Below, one piece after another: positions 51,372-59,671 of a DNA stretch of 64,000 bases (position 1 is the first letter of the stretch; each line of letters starts with the position of its first letter). The notes below the pieces were generated by a model that saw only the letters and a list, made by a program, of their open reading frames with translations, did no database searches and had not been told where the DNA came from. Where the stretch lies: the NCBI GenBank assembly GCA_903908715.1, contig CAIVSY010000041.1, forward strand, positions 75,314 to 139,313, given 5' to 3'. The position numbers and the translations under genes were made by a program. The stretch is from an uncultured bacterium (GTDB taxonomy: Bacteria; Verrucomicrobiota; Kiritimatiellia; CAIKKV01; CAITUY01).

Positions 51372-52010
51372 CTAGGAACGTTCGGCCACGATATACATCT
51401 GGCGCGCCATGGGCCGGACGGGAGAATGGAGATACAACCGAACGAGGAGGGGGTGTTTCGGGAATCGCGACTTCATTGAAAAGGGCAGAAACCCGGGGAT
51501 GCAACGCCGGATGCCAAACCCTTCGGCGCGCAACCAGTCGCAAAGACTGACATCGGTGAAAAGGGTCACATGGGTGTAGTCATCGAAATACCGGGTCGGG
51601 CACAGCCGGTAATTGGGCTGGATCAGGATCAGCCGCCCCTCTGCGCGCAGGACCCGGCGAATCTCGCCCAGCACGACCGGAACCTTGTCCCTCGCGATAT
51701 GTTCCAGGAGATTGCTGGCAAAAACGGTTCCGACGGAGTCGTCCGCCAGCATCGAGAGATCCGCGCAATCCCCGCAGAGGAACGTGATGCCGGGCGCAAG
51801 ACACTCCCGAAGCCCCTCTTCCCGGTCCATCGCTATCCGTCGGTCGGCCTCTATGGAATTGATGAAATCGCCGTATCCGCACCCCAGATCCAGGATGCAG
51901 GACCGGTCACGACAGTCGCGCGACACATATCGCGTGATTTCCCGCCAAACGGCTGCGCGCCGTGGATCGGGCGTGAACCTCGCCTTGAAATACCCGCTGG
52001 TGGTGGTCAT
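51372..52010 (-). CDS. Class I SAM-dependent methyltransferase
   Basis: A 212-residue methyltransferase. ILDLGCGYGDFINSI (about residues 39-53) is the SAM-binding motif I and VGTVFASNLLEHIARDKVPVVLGEIRRVLRAEGRLILIQPN holds motifs II-III, of the Methyltransf_11 type. No specific substrate signature; the neighbours point to methylation of a glycan or lipid-linked sugar. Its ATG overlaps the stop of the upstream membrane protein gene (ATGA). Confidence 0.88.
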   Translation of the reverse strand: MTTTSGYFKARFTPDPRRAAVWREITRYVSRDCRDRSCILDLGCGYGDFINSIEADRRIAMDREEGLRECLAPGITFLCGDCADLSMLADDSVGTVFASNLLEHIARDKVPVVLGEIRRVLRAEGRLILIQPNYRLCPTRYFDDYTHVTLFTDVSLCDWLRAEGFGIRRCIPGFLPFSMKSRFPKHPLLVRLYLHSPVRPMARQMYIVAERS

Positions 52011-53779
52011 GGCTGCGCCTCCAGTTCAGATGCCAGGAACGGAAACTTTTCAAGGAATCCCGCGCGGATCGCGCGATCCCTTTTGGGGAAATCGGCCCCC
52101 TTGTAAGCGGCAGAGCCGTAGCGCCGGTAATACGCCAGGGCCTGGCGGGCGTGAGTCTCCCGGATTGAAGTTTCGGGCGCGGCCAGCGCCTGCAGGTAAT
52201 GGAACCGGACCAACTGCCAAAGGATGGCTTCATTACGAGGTCCGGCGCGTTCGGCCGCCAGGAGTGCCGAATGTTGCTGTTCCGGCGGCGCTTTTCGAAC
52301 AATAGCCACAAGCGCATCCAGCAGCAGCAGATTCTGCAACGTCACACTGGAGGCGTTGAACCGTTGTTTCGCGCGCGCCACGATCGTGGAGGTTTTCTGC
52401 AGCAGCCGTTCGCGCTCCGCGGGATCGGCAGTGCCTGTTGCGGCGGTGTAGCAGAACGAAGCGAGGTTGTAGTAGGCATCCGCAGGGGCCTCGGCATGTT
52501 CCGCCTCGCGCGTCCACAAGGTTTCCGCGTTGCGCCAGGCCGGAAGGAGGCCGGCAAGGCTCCAGATGTTGGCCGCCACACACAGGACAAAGGCCAGAGC
52601 CGCGGTCCAGGCCCGAATCCGCGAGGGGCCCGTCCAGGATTGCAGGACGATCATCGCCAGGGGAGTCATGACGCAGAAGGCCGCAAGATACAGATAGCGG
52701 CTGGCCACCCAGATACCGATGTACTGGATATTCATGTAGGGGACCATCAGGACGAAAAAGGACAGGAGATAGAAGGCGTAGTCACGGCGCTTCAGCCACG
52801 CCGCCACGGCCAGCGCGGACAGTGCGATCCAGAACAGAACGGCCGTTGCGATCTGCCACCCGAGAATCGGCGCCAGTACGGTGGGCGAGGCATGGAAAAA
52901 CGGCACATCTCCCGGCCAGAGGATCAGTTGCAGGTCCCGCAGCCAAGCCTGGGGGTTGAGGATCAGCAGATTCCAGAGATGCTGCCAAAGTGTGGCGGAG
53001 TACCCGCGATTCAACAAACCAAAGCGGGAGAGGACATCCTGATACCAAAAGCAGACCAGCAGGCTGACCACCAGGTGGGGGGCGACCCCGGCCAGGGCTT
53101 TCGGGATACGTTTCCAGGGGAAGGCGCCGCCGGCCGGTTCCGTGCCCCGCAGGGCCGGTTTGCACAACGCCAGCAGAAAGAGAACGCCCGGGAAAACAAT
53201 GGCGCTGATCTTGGAAAACAGCGCCAGGGTTACAGCAAGCAGCGAACCGCCATACCAGAGCCTTTGCCCGGGGCCGGCCTGGACTTCAAGCGCCCGACTG
53301 TGGGCAATCAGGGCGATGAACCCGAAGAAGGCAACCAGCAGATCCTTGCGCCCCATGATCCAGGCCACCGGCTCCACATGGACTGCCAGCACAAGGTATC
53401 CCAGTGACGCCAGCACGGCCAGGCTGTAGCGACGCGTCACTTCGAGCAGGAACAAAAAACCCAGCAGCACCACTCCGGCATGCAGGGCCACATTGACAAG
53501 GTGGAAACCCCGCGGGTTCGGAAACCCGAACACACGGGCATCCACAGCCCAGGTCAGGTCGCGCAGCAGCAGCGGCTCTTCCCTGGGCAACAGCGTGAAG
53601 ATCGCCCTGATCGACTGACCCAGTGTCGGGGCTGCATACAGTTCAGGATGCTCTTTTACGATCCGGACATCATCATAATAGACGTAATCGAAATCCGCTG
53701 TGGGCAGGTATATCAGGAAGGCGCCCAGCAGGAGAGCCAAGCCGGTCCCCCAGGTTCGAGTCTGTTTCGACATCATCAT
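52007..53779 (-). CDS. Polytopic membrane protein, GT-C-like with C-terminal TPR-like helices
   Basis: A 590-residue protein with about ten hydrophobic segments between residues 10 and 420. The first external loop contains DFDYVYYDDVRIVKEHP, which resembles the acidic catalytic motif of TMTC/GT83-like and other GT-C transferases that take sugars from polyprenyl phosphates. The last 150 residues are helical and TPR-like (YYNLASFCYTAATG, HYLQALAAPETSIRETHARQALAYY). With the GT2 and methyltransferase genes downstream it probably glycosylates surface proteins or polymers. Three consecutive ATGs (53779, 53776, 53773) are possible starts; longer frames reach into nrdJ antisense sequence. No ribosome site, but a TATGGT hexamer lies 8 nt upstream. 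Confidence 0.78.
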   Translation of the reverse strand: MMMSKQTRTWGTGLALLLGAFLIYLPTADFDYVYYDDVRIVKEHPELYAAPTLGQSIRAIFTLLPREEPLLLRDLTWAVDARVFGFPNPRGFHLVNVALHAGVVLLGFLFLLEVTRRYSLAVLASLGYLVLAVHVEPVAWIMGRKDLLVAFFGFIALIAHSRALEVQAGPGQRLWYGGSLLAVTLALFSKISAIVFPGVLFLLALCKPALRGTEPAGGAFPWKRIPKALAGVAPHLVVSLLVCFWYQDVLSRFGLLNRGYSATLWQHLWNLLILNPQAWLRDLQLILWPGDVPFFHASPTVLAPILGWQIATAVLFWIALSALAVAAWLKRRDYAFYLLSFFVLMVPYMNIQYIGIWVASRYLYLAAFCVMTPLAMIVLQSWTGPSRIRAWTAALAFVLCVAANIWSLAGLLPAWRNAETLWTREAEHAEAPADAYYNLASFCYTAATGTADPAERERLLQKTSTIVARAKQRFNASSVTLQNLLLLDALVAIVRKAPPEQQHSALLAAERAGPRNEAILWQLVRFHYLQALAAPETSIRETHARQALAYYRRYGSAAYKGADFPKRDRAIRAGFLEKFPFLASELEAQP

Positions 53780-53787
53780 CCGGGCGA

Positions 53788-53793
53788 ACCATA
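53788..53793 (-). promoter_or_regulatory. -10-like hexamer directly upstream of the GT-C-like gene
   Basis: TATGGT on the minus strand (53793-53788) lies 8 nt before the ATG at 53779 without an intervening ribosome site; the -35 region 17 nt upstream (TTTTTC) is weak. Confidence 0.3.
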
Positions 53794-53893
53794 GCCGAAA
53801 AGGTCCGCTGGAAAAAGAAAAACTGCGGGAAACCGATGGCAGGGCCGCCGTTTCTCCCCGGGATACGGGGATGAGCGGTGGATTGTTTAAGAG

Positions 53894-53913
53894 GGGCGCC
53901 TGACCCGGCGCCC
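53894..53913 (-). terminator. Terminator-like hairpin downstream of nrdJ
   Basis: GGGCGCC and GGCGCCC (53894-53900 and 53907-53913) form a perfect 7-bp G-C stem with a 6-nt loop, 33 nt after the nrdJ stop. The downstream tract on the minus strand (CTCTTAAAC) is only weakly U-rich. Confidence 0.5.
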
Positions 53914-53945
53914 GTTTCCTGATTTCAGGGGGACTGTTGCTGCTT

Positions 53946-56780
53946 TCAGGAACAGCCCATCGAATTTCCGCAGTTATGGCAGCGGTAACAGGCTCCGTTG
54001 CGTGTTGTGATATGGCCGCAGCGATCGCAGATCGGCGCATCGGCCTCCCGGACGAATGCCGCGCCATCCTGCGCCGGGGCCGCGGGCGAAGCCGCGGTTT
54101 CTTCGGAGGCCGGATAGGCGGCGTTCTCCCTCACCGCCCCGTTGGGGAACGTGATGTCCATCCAGCGGAAGATATAATCCACCAGCGACTTCGCGATGGG
54201 GATATCCGGATTGCTGGTATAGCCGGAGGGTTCAAACCGGCTGTGGGAGAACTTACTCACGAGGGCGCTGAGCGGAACGCCATACTGCAGGCATAGCGAG
54301 ATGGCGGTCCCGAAGGCGTTCATGATGCCGCCCACCGTGCTGCCTTCCTTGGCCATGGTGATGAATACTTCGCCGGGTTTCCCGTCCTCATACAACCCGA
54401 CGGTCATGTAACCCTCATGGCCGCCGATCTCGAACTTATGCGTGATCGACTGGCGCGTTGCGGGCATGCGGGCGCGGAACGGCCGGCCGGAAGCGGCGGC
54501 CTTGGATACATCGACGACCTTTGCGGTGTTAAGGGGTTGGGTCCGTTTGGATCCGTCGCGGTAGATGGCCACAGCCTTGAGGCCCATCTTCCATCCCTGG
54601 ATGTAGGCCTGCATGATTTCCTCTACGGTGGCTTCCCGCGGCATGTTGATCGTCTTGCTGATCGCGCCGGAGAGGAACGGCTGTACCGCCGCCATCATGG
54701 CTATGTGCGCATGATAGGAGATGCAGCGCGATCCCTTCTTCGGCTTAAAGGCGCAGTCGAACACCGGCAGGTGATCCTCCTGCAGGCCCGGGGCGCCCTC
54801 GATGGTCTCCTCTTCATCCACGTAGCGCAGGATCCCGGCGATCTCGCCGTTGTATCCCAGGCGGCGCAGGCCGGCTTCCACCGTGCGATTGACCAGCTTG
54901 ATGGTACCGCCGCCGGCCAGCTGCTTGTACTTGATCAGGGCGATATCCGGTTCGACACCGGTGGTGTCGCAGTCCATCATGAAACCGATGGTTCCGGTTG
55001 GGGCAAGCAGGGTGACCTGCGAGTTGCGGAAGCCGTGCTTGTTCCCGAGGCGGATGACCTGTTCCCAGACATCGGAAGCCGCGTCATAGATCGCCGTCGG
55101 GCACTTCTCGCGATCGACCTTCTGCAGGGATTCCGAATGCATGGCGATGACCTTCAGCATCGGATCACGGTTCTTTTCGAACTCGGTGAAGGTTCCGCGT
55201 TCGGCGGCAATCTCGGCGGAAGTGGCATACGCGCAGCCGGTCATGAGTGCCGTGATCACGGCGGCGAAGTCGCGCCCGGCCTCGCTGTCGTAGGGGAGTC
55301 CCAGGCTCATCAGGACCGCGCCCAGGTTGGCGTAGCCCAGGCCCAGCGGCCGGTAGAGATGGGAATTCAGGGCGATCTCGGCGCTCGGATAGCTGGCGCT
55401 GTCCACGAGAATGTCCTGGGCGATGATGAACAGGCGGACGGCGTGACGGAAGCGCTCCACATCCAGTTTGCCGGTGGCGTCCATGAATTTCATCAGGTTC
55501 AGCGAGGCCAGGTTGCAGGCGCTGTCGTCGATGAACATGAATTCCGAGCAGGGATTACTGGCATTGATGCGTCCGCTGTTGATGCAGGTGTGCCACTGGT
55601 TGATCGTGGTGTCATACTGCACGCCGGGATCGCCGCAGATATGGGTCCCCTCGGCGATCTTGCGCATGAGGTCGCGGGCGCGGTGCGTGTCGACCACGTT
55701 CCCGCTGGTCACGGCATGGGTCTGCCATTCGCCGTCCTTCTCCACGGCCTCCATGAACTCATCCGTTACGCGGACGGAGAAGTTCGCGTTCTGGAACATG
55801 ACGGAGGAATACGCCTCGCCGCCGAAGGAGCCGTCGTAGCCCTGGTCAATCAGCGCCCAAGCCTTCTTCTCCTCCTGCGTCTTTGCGGTGATGAAGTCCA
55901 CGATATCCGGGTGGGAGATCTTCAGGCTTTGCATCTTGGCGGCGCGGCGGGTCTTGCCGCCCGACTTGATGACCGCAGCGACCTGGTCGAACACCCGCAT
56001 GAAGCTCAGGGGGCCGGACGGGGTTCCGCCGCCGGAGAGTTTCTCTCGGCTGCTTCGCAGGGTACTCAGGTCGGTTCCGGTTCCTGAACCGTACTTGAAC
56101 AGCATGGCTTCGGAACCCGCCAGGCGCATGATGTCCTCCATCGTATCTTTGACTGACTGGATGAAGCACGCGGAAGCCTGGGGGTGCTTATAGTTGTCGC
56201 GGGAGGATTCGATCTGGCCGGACTCGGAGTTCCAGTAGTAACTCGAGCGGCTTTCGGAGGTCAAGCCGTAGGCCTCATGCAGGCCCACGTTGAACCACAC
56301 CGGGCTGTTGAACGAGCCGTACTGGTGGATGCACATCCAGGCGAGGTCGGTGTAGAAGTTCTCGGCGTCGGCGGGTGTGGCGAAGTATCCCTCCTTGAGG
56401 CCCCAATCGGCGATGGCGCGGGCCACGCGGTGCACAAGCTGACGAACGGAAGTCTCGCGCTCCTTCGACTTGGCGCCGCCGTAGAAATACTTCGAGGCGA
56501 CGATATTCGTCGCCAGTACCGACCAGTTCTTGGGAACTTCCACGTTATCCTGATTAAAGATCACCTTCCCCTTGTCGTCAGTGATGGAAGCTGTTCTTGA
56601 GTCCCACTCGATCCCATCAAACGGGGCGCCCGACTTTGCGGCGAACACTCGTTCGACGGTCACTCCCTTACCGGTGCGGGCGGCAGGCTTGCGGTTTGTA
56701 CGGGATCCATTGGTCTTTCCGGCCGCGGCAGAAGCTGTGGTCTTGGCCGTTACAACCACAGTATCGCTGGTTTCGAGCAT
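53946..56780 (-). CDS. nrdJ: Vitamin B12-dependent (class II) ribonucleoside-diphosphate reductase
   Basis: A 944-residue adenosylcobalamin-dependent reductase making deoxyribonucleotides without oxygen. Core motifs are MLFKYGSGTGTDLSTLRSSREKLSGGG, NPCSEFMFIDDSACNLASLNL with one of the active-site cysteines, and LAPTGTIGFMMDCDTTGVEPDIAL. The C-terminal tail CDRCGHITTRNGACYRCHNCG has the CxxC pairs that bind zinc or recycle the disulfide. The N-terminal 40 residues are low-complexity (Ala/Thr/Lys). It is the only ribonucleotide reductase visible and suggests an anaerobic or microaerophilic life. The start at 56780 has an AAGGAGACC ribosome site; the leader is about 130 nt from the best promoter candidate. 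Confidence 0.96.
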   Translation of the reverse strand: MLETSDTVVVTAKTTASAAAGKTNGSRTNRKPAARTGKGVTVERVFAAKSGAPFDGIEWDSRTASITDDKGKVIFNQDNVEVPKNWSVLATNIVASKYFYGGAKSKERETSVRQLVHRVARAIADWGLKEGYFATPADAENFYTDLAWMCIHQYGSFNSPVWFNVGLHEAYGLTSESRSSYYWNSESGQIESSRDNYKHPQASACFIQSVKDTMEDIMRLAGSEAMLFKYGSGTGTDLSTLRSSREKLSGGGTPSGPLSFMRVFDQVAAVIKSGGKTRRAAKMQSLKISHPDIVDFITAKTQEEKKAWALIDQGYDGSFGGEAYSSVMFQNANFSVRVTDEFMEAVEKDGEWQTHAVTSGNVVDTHRARDLMRKIAEGTHICGDPGVQYDTTINQWHTCINSGRINASNPCSEFMFIDDSACNLASLNLMKFMDATGKLDVERFRHAVRLFIIAQDILVDSASYPSAEIALNSHLYRPLGLGYANLGAVLMSLGLPYDSEAGRDFAAVITALMTGCAYATSAEIAAERGTFTEFEKNRDPMLKVIAMHSESLQKVDREKCPTAIYDAASDVWEQVIRLGNKHGFRNSQVTLLAPTGTIGFMMDCDTTGVEPDIALIKYKQLAGGGTIKLVNRTVEAGLRRLGYNGEIAGILRYVDEEETIEGAPGLQEDHLPVFDCAFKPKKGSRCISYHAHIAMMAAVQPFLSGAISKTINMPREATVEEIMQAYIQGWKMGLKAVAIYRDGSKRTQPLNTAKVVDVSKAAASGRPFRARMPATRQSITHKFEIGGHEGYMTVGLYEDGKPGEVFITMAKEGSTVGGIMNAFGTAISLCLQYGVPLSALVSKFSHSRFEPSGYTSNPDIPIAKSLVDYIFRWMDITFPNGAVRENAAYPASEETAASPAAPAQDGAAFVREADAPICDRCGHITTRNGACYRCHNCGNSMGCS

Positions 56781-56916
56781 GGCAGGGTCTCCTTGGGTTT
56801 ATGTGAACGCTGACTGGTTGACGTTTTGTCGGATGCAGGAATGGCTACCAGATATGCTACGTTCCCACACCAAGGATCGACTGTTACCACTACAGGTTGT
56901 GGCCAGCAAGGAAAAA

Positions 56917-56945
56917 TCGATACAATTTTCACATTTTTTGAACAA
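56917..56945 (-). promoter_or_regulatory. Promoter candidate for nrdJ
   Basis: On the minus strand TTGTTC (56945-56940), 17-nt spacer, TATCGA (56922-56917), placed in the most AT-rich part of the intergenic region and giving a leader of about 130 nt. Confidence 0.5.
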
Positions 56946-57100
56946 AAGGACAAAACCGTTTGCATTAAATTGATAATGAATAGGTTACGCAATAACTAGA
57001 TCGGAAGATTGAGTGGATCATCTGTAAAAACCCTTGAGAATTACGGATTTTGCCGTTCTGCGGGGTTGTGGCCAGGGCATGGAGTGGGGACTGTTTTCCG

Positions 57101-57114
57101 GGCGGGTAAGTTGC
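57101..57114 (+). promoter_or_regulatory. Sigma-54-like promoter candidate for the TPR gene
   Basis: GG (57101-57102), 10 nt, GC (57113-57114) in the context GGGCGGGTAAGTTGCGC; the TTGC part matches the -12 element well and the -24 element partly. It lies about 80 nt before the ATG of a gene convergent with an NtrC-type regulator. Confidence 0.35.
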
Positions 57115-57195
57115 GCAGGCGAAAGGAACACGTGACTTGCAGTGGAGCGGCCTTTGACAGAGAATGAGGGGGTAGTTCTGGAGGAGGGTATAACG

Positions 57196-58284
57196 ATGCA
57201 GCAGGCGGGTTTCAGCAGGCGATGTTTGTATGGGGTACTGGTGCTGGGGGTGGCGGTTTCGGTGGAGGCGCAGACCCAGACGGGTGCGGAGGCGATCCTG
57301 AGGCGGGCGTATGTGGCGGTGGTGGAGGCCGAGTTGGCTGGAGCCGAGCAGCGGAGGGAAGATGCGGTAGCGGGATATCGCAATGCGGTCAGCCTCTTCG
57401 GGCGGCTTCAGGCGGAATATCCCGGTTGGCGGGAGGACATGGTGTCGTTTCGTGTGGCGGATTGCCAGAATGCAATTGGCCTTCTGGAATCGGCCGGCGG
57501 TGCGACGAACAAGGTGAAAGCTGCAGCGGATGCGAAGGCGGATTCCGCGGAGGCTCGGCAGAGGACCTTGGTGCAGGAATTGAAACTGGCCAGGGCCTGG
57601 CTGATGGAGGGGGGCGGTGCGGATGCGGTGCGGATGCGTCTTCTGGAGCAGGAGATCCGTCAGGTTCGCGGGGAGCGGGATCAGGCGGTTCGGAGCGCTG
57701 AGGATGCGAACCGCAAGGCGGCCCGGCTGGCGGCAAAGTTGCAGCATTTCGATCCCGGCAGCAGTGGGGCTTTCGGCACGAATGCGCCGGTTTTGCTCCC
57801 GGTGGCGGTCCGTTCGGAAACCATGCGGCTTCTCCGCGAAGGGCAGTTTGAGAAAGCCATTCAACTGTTGCGGGAGTGTGTGGAGATCTTTCCCGAGCGG
57901 CGGGAGTTTGATCTTCTGGCGGGAGTGGCGGCGTGCAGGGCGGGCCGTTTTGATATGGCCATCGGGATCTTGAAGCCCTATGAAGCGCGAAAGCCCGGCG
58001 ACGCCGATGCATTCCTGACCCTGGGCACGGCGTGGATGGGGCTGGGCCGCATCGGGGAGGCGCGCGTGGCGACGGAGAAAGCCCTTGCGTTGAACCCGCA
58101 GTCGGCAGAGGCGAACTACAACATGGCCCAGATTTTCCTGACGCTGCGTCCGGCGGATCCGGTTTCAGCCGAAAAGTACTACCTGCGGTCGCGGGAACTG
58201 GGGCTTGAGGCCGACGCCGATTTCGAGAACAACCTTCGGATGGCGTTCATTGTTTCGCGTCTGAAGAAGCGCCCAGGGAAGTGA
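57196..58284 (+). CDS. Exported TPR protein
   Basis: A 362-residue protein with a signal peptide (MQQAGFSRRCLYGVLVLGVAVSVEAQ, likely cleaved after VEA). Residues 30-190 are helical, with a coiled-coil-like part (VRMRLLEQEIRQVRGERDQAVRSAEDANRKAARLAAKL). Residues 210-350 contain three or four TPR units (AIQLLRECVEIFPERREFDLLAGVAAC, DADAFLTLGTAWMGLGRIGEARVATEKALALNPQSAEANYNMAQIFLTL). Probably a periplasmic assembly or tethering protein. The chosen ATG follows a GGAGGAGGG ribosome site. Its 3' end overlaps the convergent response regulator gene by 38 bp, so the two transcripts are antisense to each other at their ends. A sigma-54-like site lies upstream. Confidence 0.78.
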   Translation: MQQAGFSRRCLYGVLVLGVAVSVEAQTQTGAEAILRRAYVAVVEAELAGAEQRREDAVAGYRNAVSLFGRLQAEYPGWREDMVSFRVADCQNAIGLLESAGGATNKVKAAADAKADSAEARQRTLVQELKLARAWLMEGGGADAVRMRLLEQEIRQVRGERDQAVRSAEDANRKAARLAAKLQHFDPGSSGAFGTNAPVLLPVAVRSETMRLLREGQFEKAIQLLRECVEIFPERREFDLLAGVAACRAGRFDMAIGILKPYEARKPGDADAFLTLGTAWMGLGRIGEARVATEKALALNPQSAEANYNMAQIFLTLRPADPVSAEKYYLRSRELGLEADADFENNLRMAFIVSRLKKRPGK

Positions 58285-59671
58285 GGGGATCGGCGGCCGC
58301 TTCCTTCAGCCGGTACTCCTTCAGCTTCCGCTGCAGGGTACGGCGGCTGATTCCCAGCTGAACGGCGGCCCGGGACCGGTTCCCCTTGTTCTTCTTCAAT
58401 GCGGCATATATCATCGAGCGTTCCGCCTCCTCGATCGAGCCGGTTGCTCCCCCGCCCCCCGCATCCATGCGCCAGAGGTTGCGTTTCTCGTCGGGAATCG
58501 CGGCGCGGATCCCCTGGGGAAGATCGCGCACGGTCAGGCGTGAGCCATGGGTCAGGACGACCATGCGCTCAATGACGTTCCGCAGTTCGCGCACATTGCC
58601 CGGCCAGGAATAGGCGCAGAGGGCCGCCATGGTATCGCTTGAGATGTCCTCCACCGGCTTGTTGTTGCGCTGGCTGAATTCCTTGAGGAAATGGTTGCAG
58701 AGCAGGGGAATGTCGTCGGTCCGGTCCCGCAGGGGCGGGAGCGTGATGGATACAACATCGAGCCGGAAGAAGAGGTCATTGCGGAAGCGGCCTTCCTCGA
58801 CCATTTTGCGCAGGTCGGTATTGGTGGCGGCGATCAGGCGGATATCCACATCCAGTGTTTCTTGACCGCCGACCCGTTCGAAGCGGCGTTCCTCGAGAAC
58901 CCGGAGGAGTTTGACCTGGATGGCCGGCTGGATTTCGGAGATCTCGTCGAGGAAAAGGGTTCCGCCGTCGGCGATCTCGAAGCGGCCGCGGCGTCTTTCG
59001 GTGGCGCCGGTGAAGGCGCCCTTCTCGTGCCCGAACAATTCGCTTTCCAGGAGTGTGGGGGAGAGGGCGGCGGAATGCACGGCGACGAACGGTCCCTTTG
59101 AGCGCGGGCTGAGCTGGTGGATGGCATGGGCGACCAGTTCCTTTCCGGTTCCGCTCTCGCCCTGGAGGAGGATGGTTGCCTGCGTGGGTGCGGCCTGTTT
59201 GATCATCTCGAAGACTTCCTTCATGGCGGAGGAATGGCCGATGATGGCTTCGAGGCCGAAGCGGTTATCCAGCTGTTCGCGCAGGCGCAGGTTCTCGGTT
59301 TCCACCTCTGAGGCGCGGACGGCGCGCTTGAGGAGCATATCGAGGTGGTCCAGGTTGACCGGTTTCATCAGGAAATCGTAGGCGCCGCGTTTCATGGCCT
59401 CGACAGCCGTTTCGACATTACCGTAGGCGGTCAGCATGATCACGATGGGCGGATGGCTGCGCGCCATGATGCGCTGCAGCAGGGTTAATCCATCCATACC
59501 GGCCATGCGGATATCACTGAGTACGACATCCACGTGGCGTTCGTCCAGGGTGGGCAGGGCGCGTTCGGCGCTGTCGACCAGGACGATGTCGTACAGCGGC
59601 TGCAGGGCTCGGCGCAGGCCCTCCCGGGTGTTCCTATCATCATCCACGATCAGGATGGTCTGGCGGCTCAT
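58247..59671 (-). CDS. Sigma-54-dependent response regulator (NtrC/ZraR type)
   Basis: A 474-residue regulator. The receiver domain (1-120) has the acidic pair Asp10/Asp11, phospho-acceptor Asp53 and the conserved Thr and Lys (MLTAYG, MKPVN). The AAA+ domain (about 140-380) has Walker A GESGTGKE, the sigma-54 contact loop GAFTGA and Walker B GGTLFLDEI. The C-terminal Fis-type helix-turn-helix is AALKKNKGNRSRAAVQLGISRRTLQRKLKEY. It activates sigma-54 promoters when phosphorylated, presumably by the histidine kinase whose stop overlaps its start (ATGA). The 3' end overlaps the convergent TPR gene. Confidence 0.95.
   Translation of the reverse strand: MSRQTILIVDDDRNTREGLRRALQPLYDIVLVDSAERALPTLDERHVDVVLSDIRMAGMDGLTLLQRIMARSHPPIVIMLTAYGNVETAVEAMKRGAYDFLMKPVNLDHLDMLLKRAVRASEVETENLRLREQLDNRFGLEAIIGHSSAMKEVFEMIKQAAPTQATILLQGESGTGKELVAHAIHQLSPRSKGPFVAVHSAALSPTLLESELFGHEKGAFTGATERRRGRFEIADGGTLFLDEISEIQPAIQVKLLRVLEERRFERVGGQETLDVDIRLIAATNTDLRKMVEEGRFRNDLFFRLDVVSITLPPLRDRTDDIPLLCNHFLKEFSQRNNKPVEDISSDTMAALCAYSWPGNVRELRNVIERMVVLTHGSRLTVRDLPQGIRAAIPDEKRNLWRMDAGGGGATGSIEEAERSMIYAALKKNKGNRSRAAVQLGISRRTLQRKLKEYRLKEAAADPLTSLGASSDAKQ

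Larger units (their letters stand above)
56781..57195. other. Intergenic region between divergent nrdJ and the TPR gene
   Basis: About 415 bp without a coding sequence. It holds the nrdJ leader and promoter candidate (minus) on the left, an AT-rich centre (about 56920-57000), and a sigma-54-like site and ribosome site for the TPR gene on the right. No tRNA, repeat or small reading frame with support was found. Confidence 0.7.

Noticed and set aside
53780-54067. N-terminal extension of the GT-C-like membrane protein into nrdJ
   Set aside because: The extra 96 residues lie in nrdJ coding sequence in another frame and lack similarity to the family; the first membrane helix starts just after 53779.
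56781-56800. Definite cobalamin riboswitch before nrdJ
   Set aside because: Only the GGAGACC-type core next to the ATG matches, with an extra base; it is equally a normal ribosome site. Kept only as a low-weight observation.
56998-57008. Similarity to a sequencing adapter (AGATCGGAAGA)
   Set aside because: Match stops after 11 bases and the flanks read as continuous intergenic sequence, so chance is more likely than an assembly artefact.
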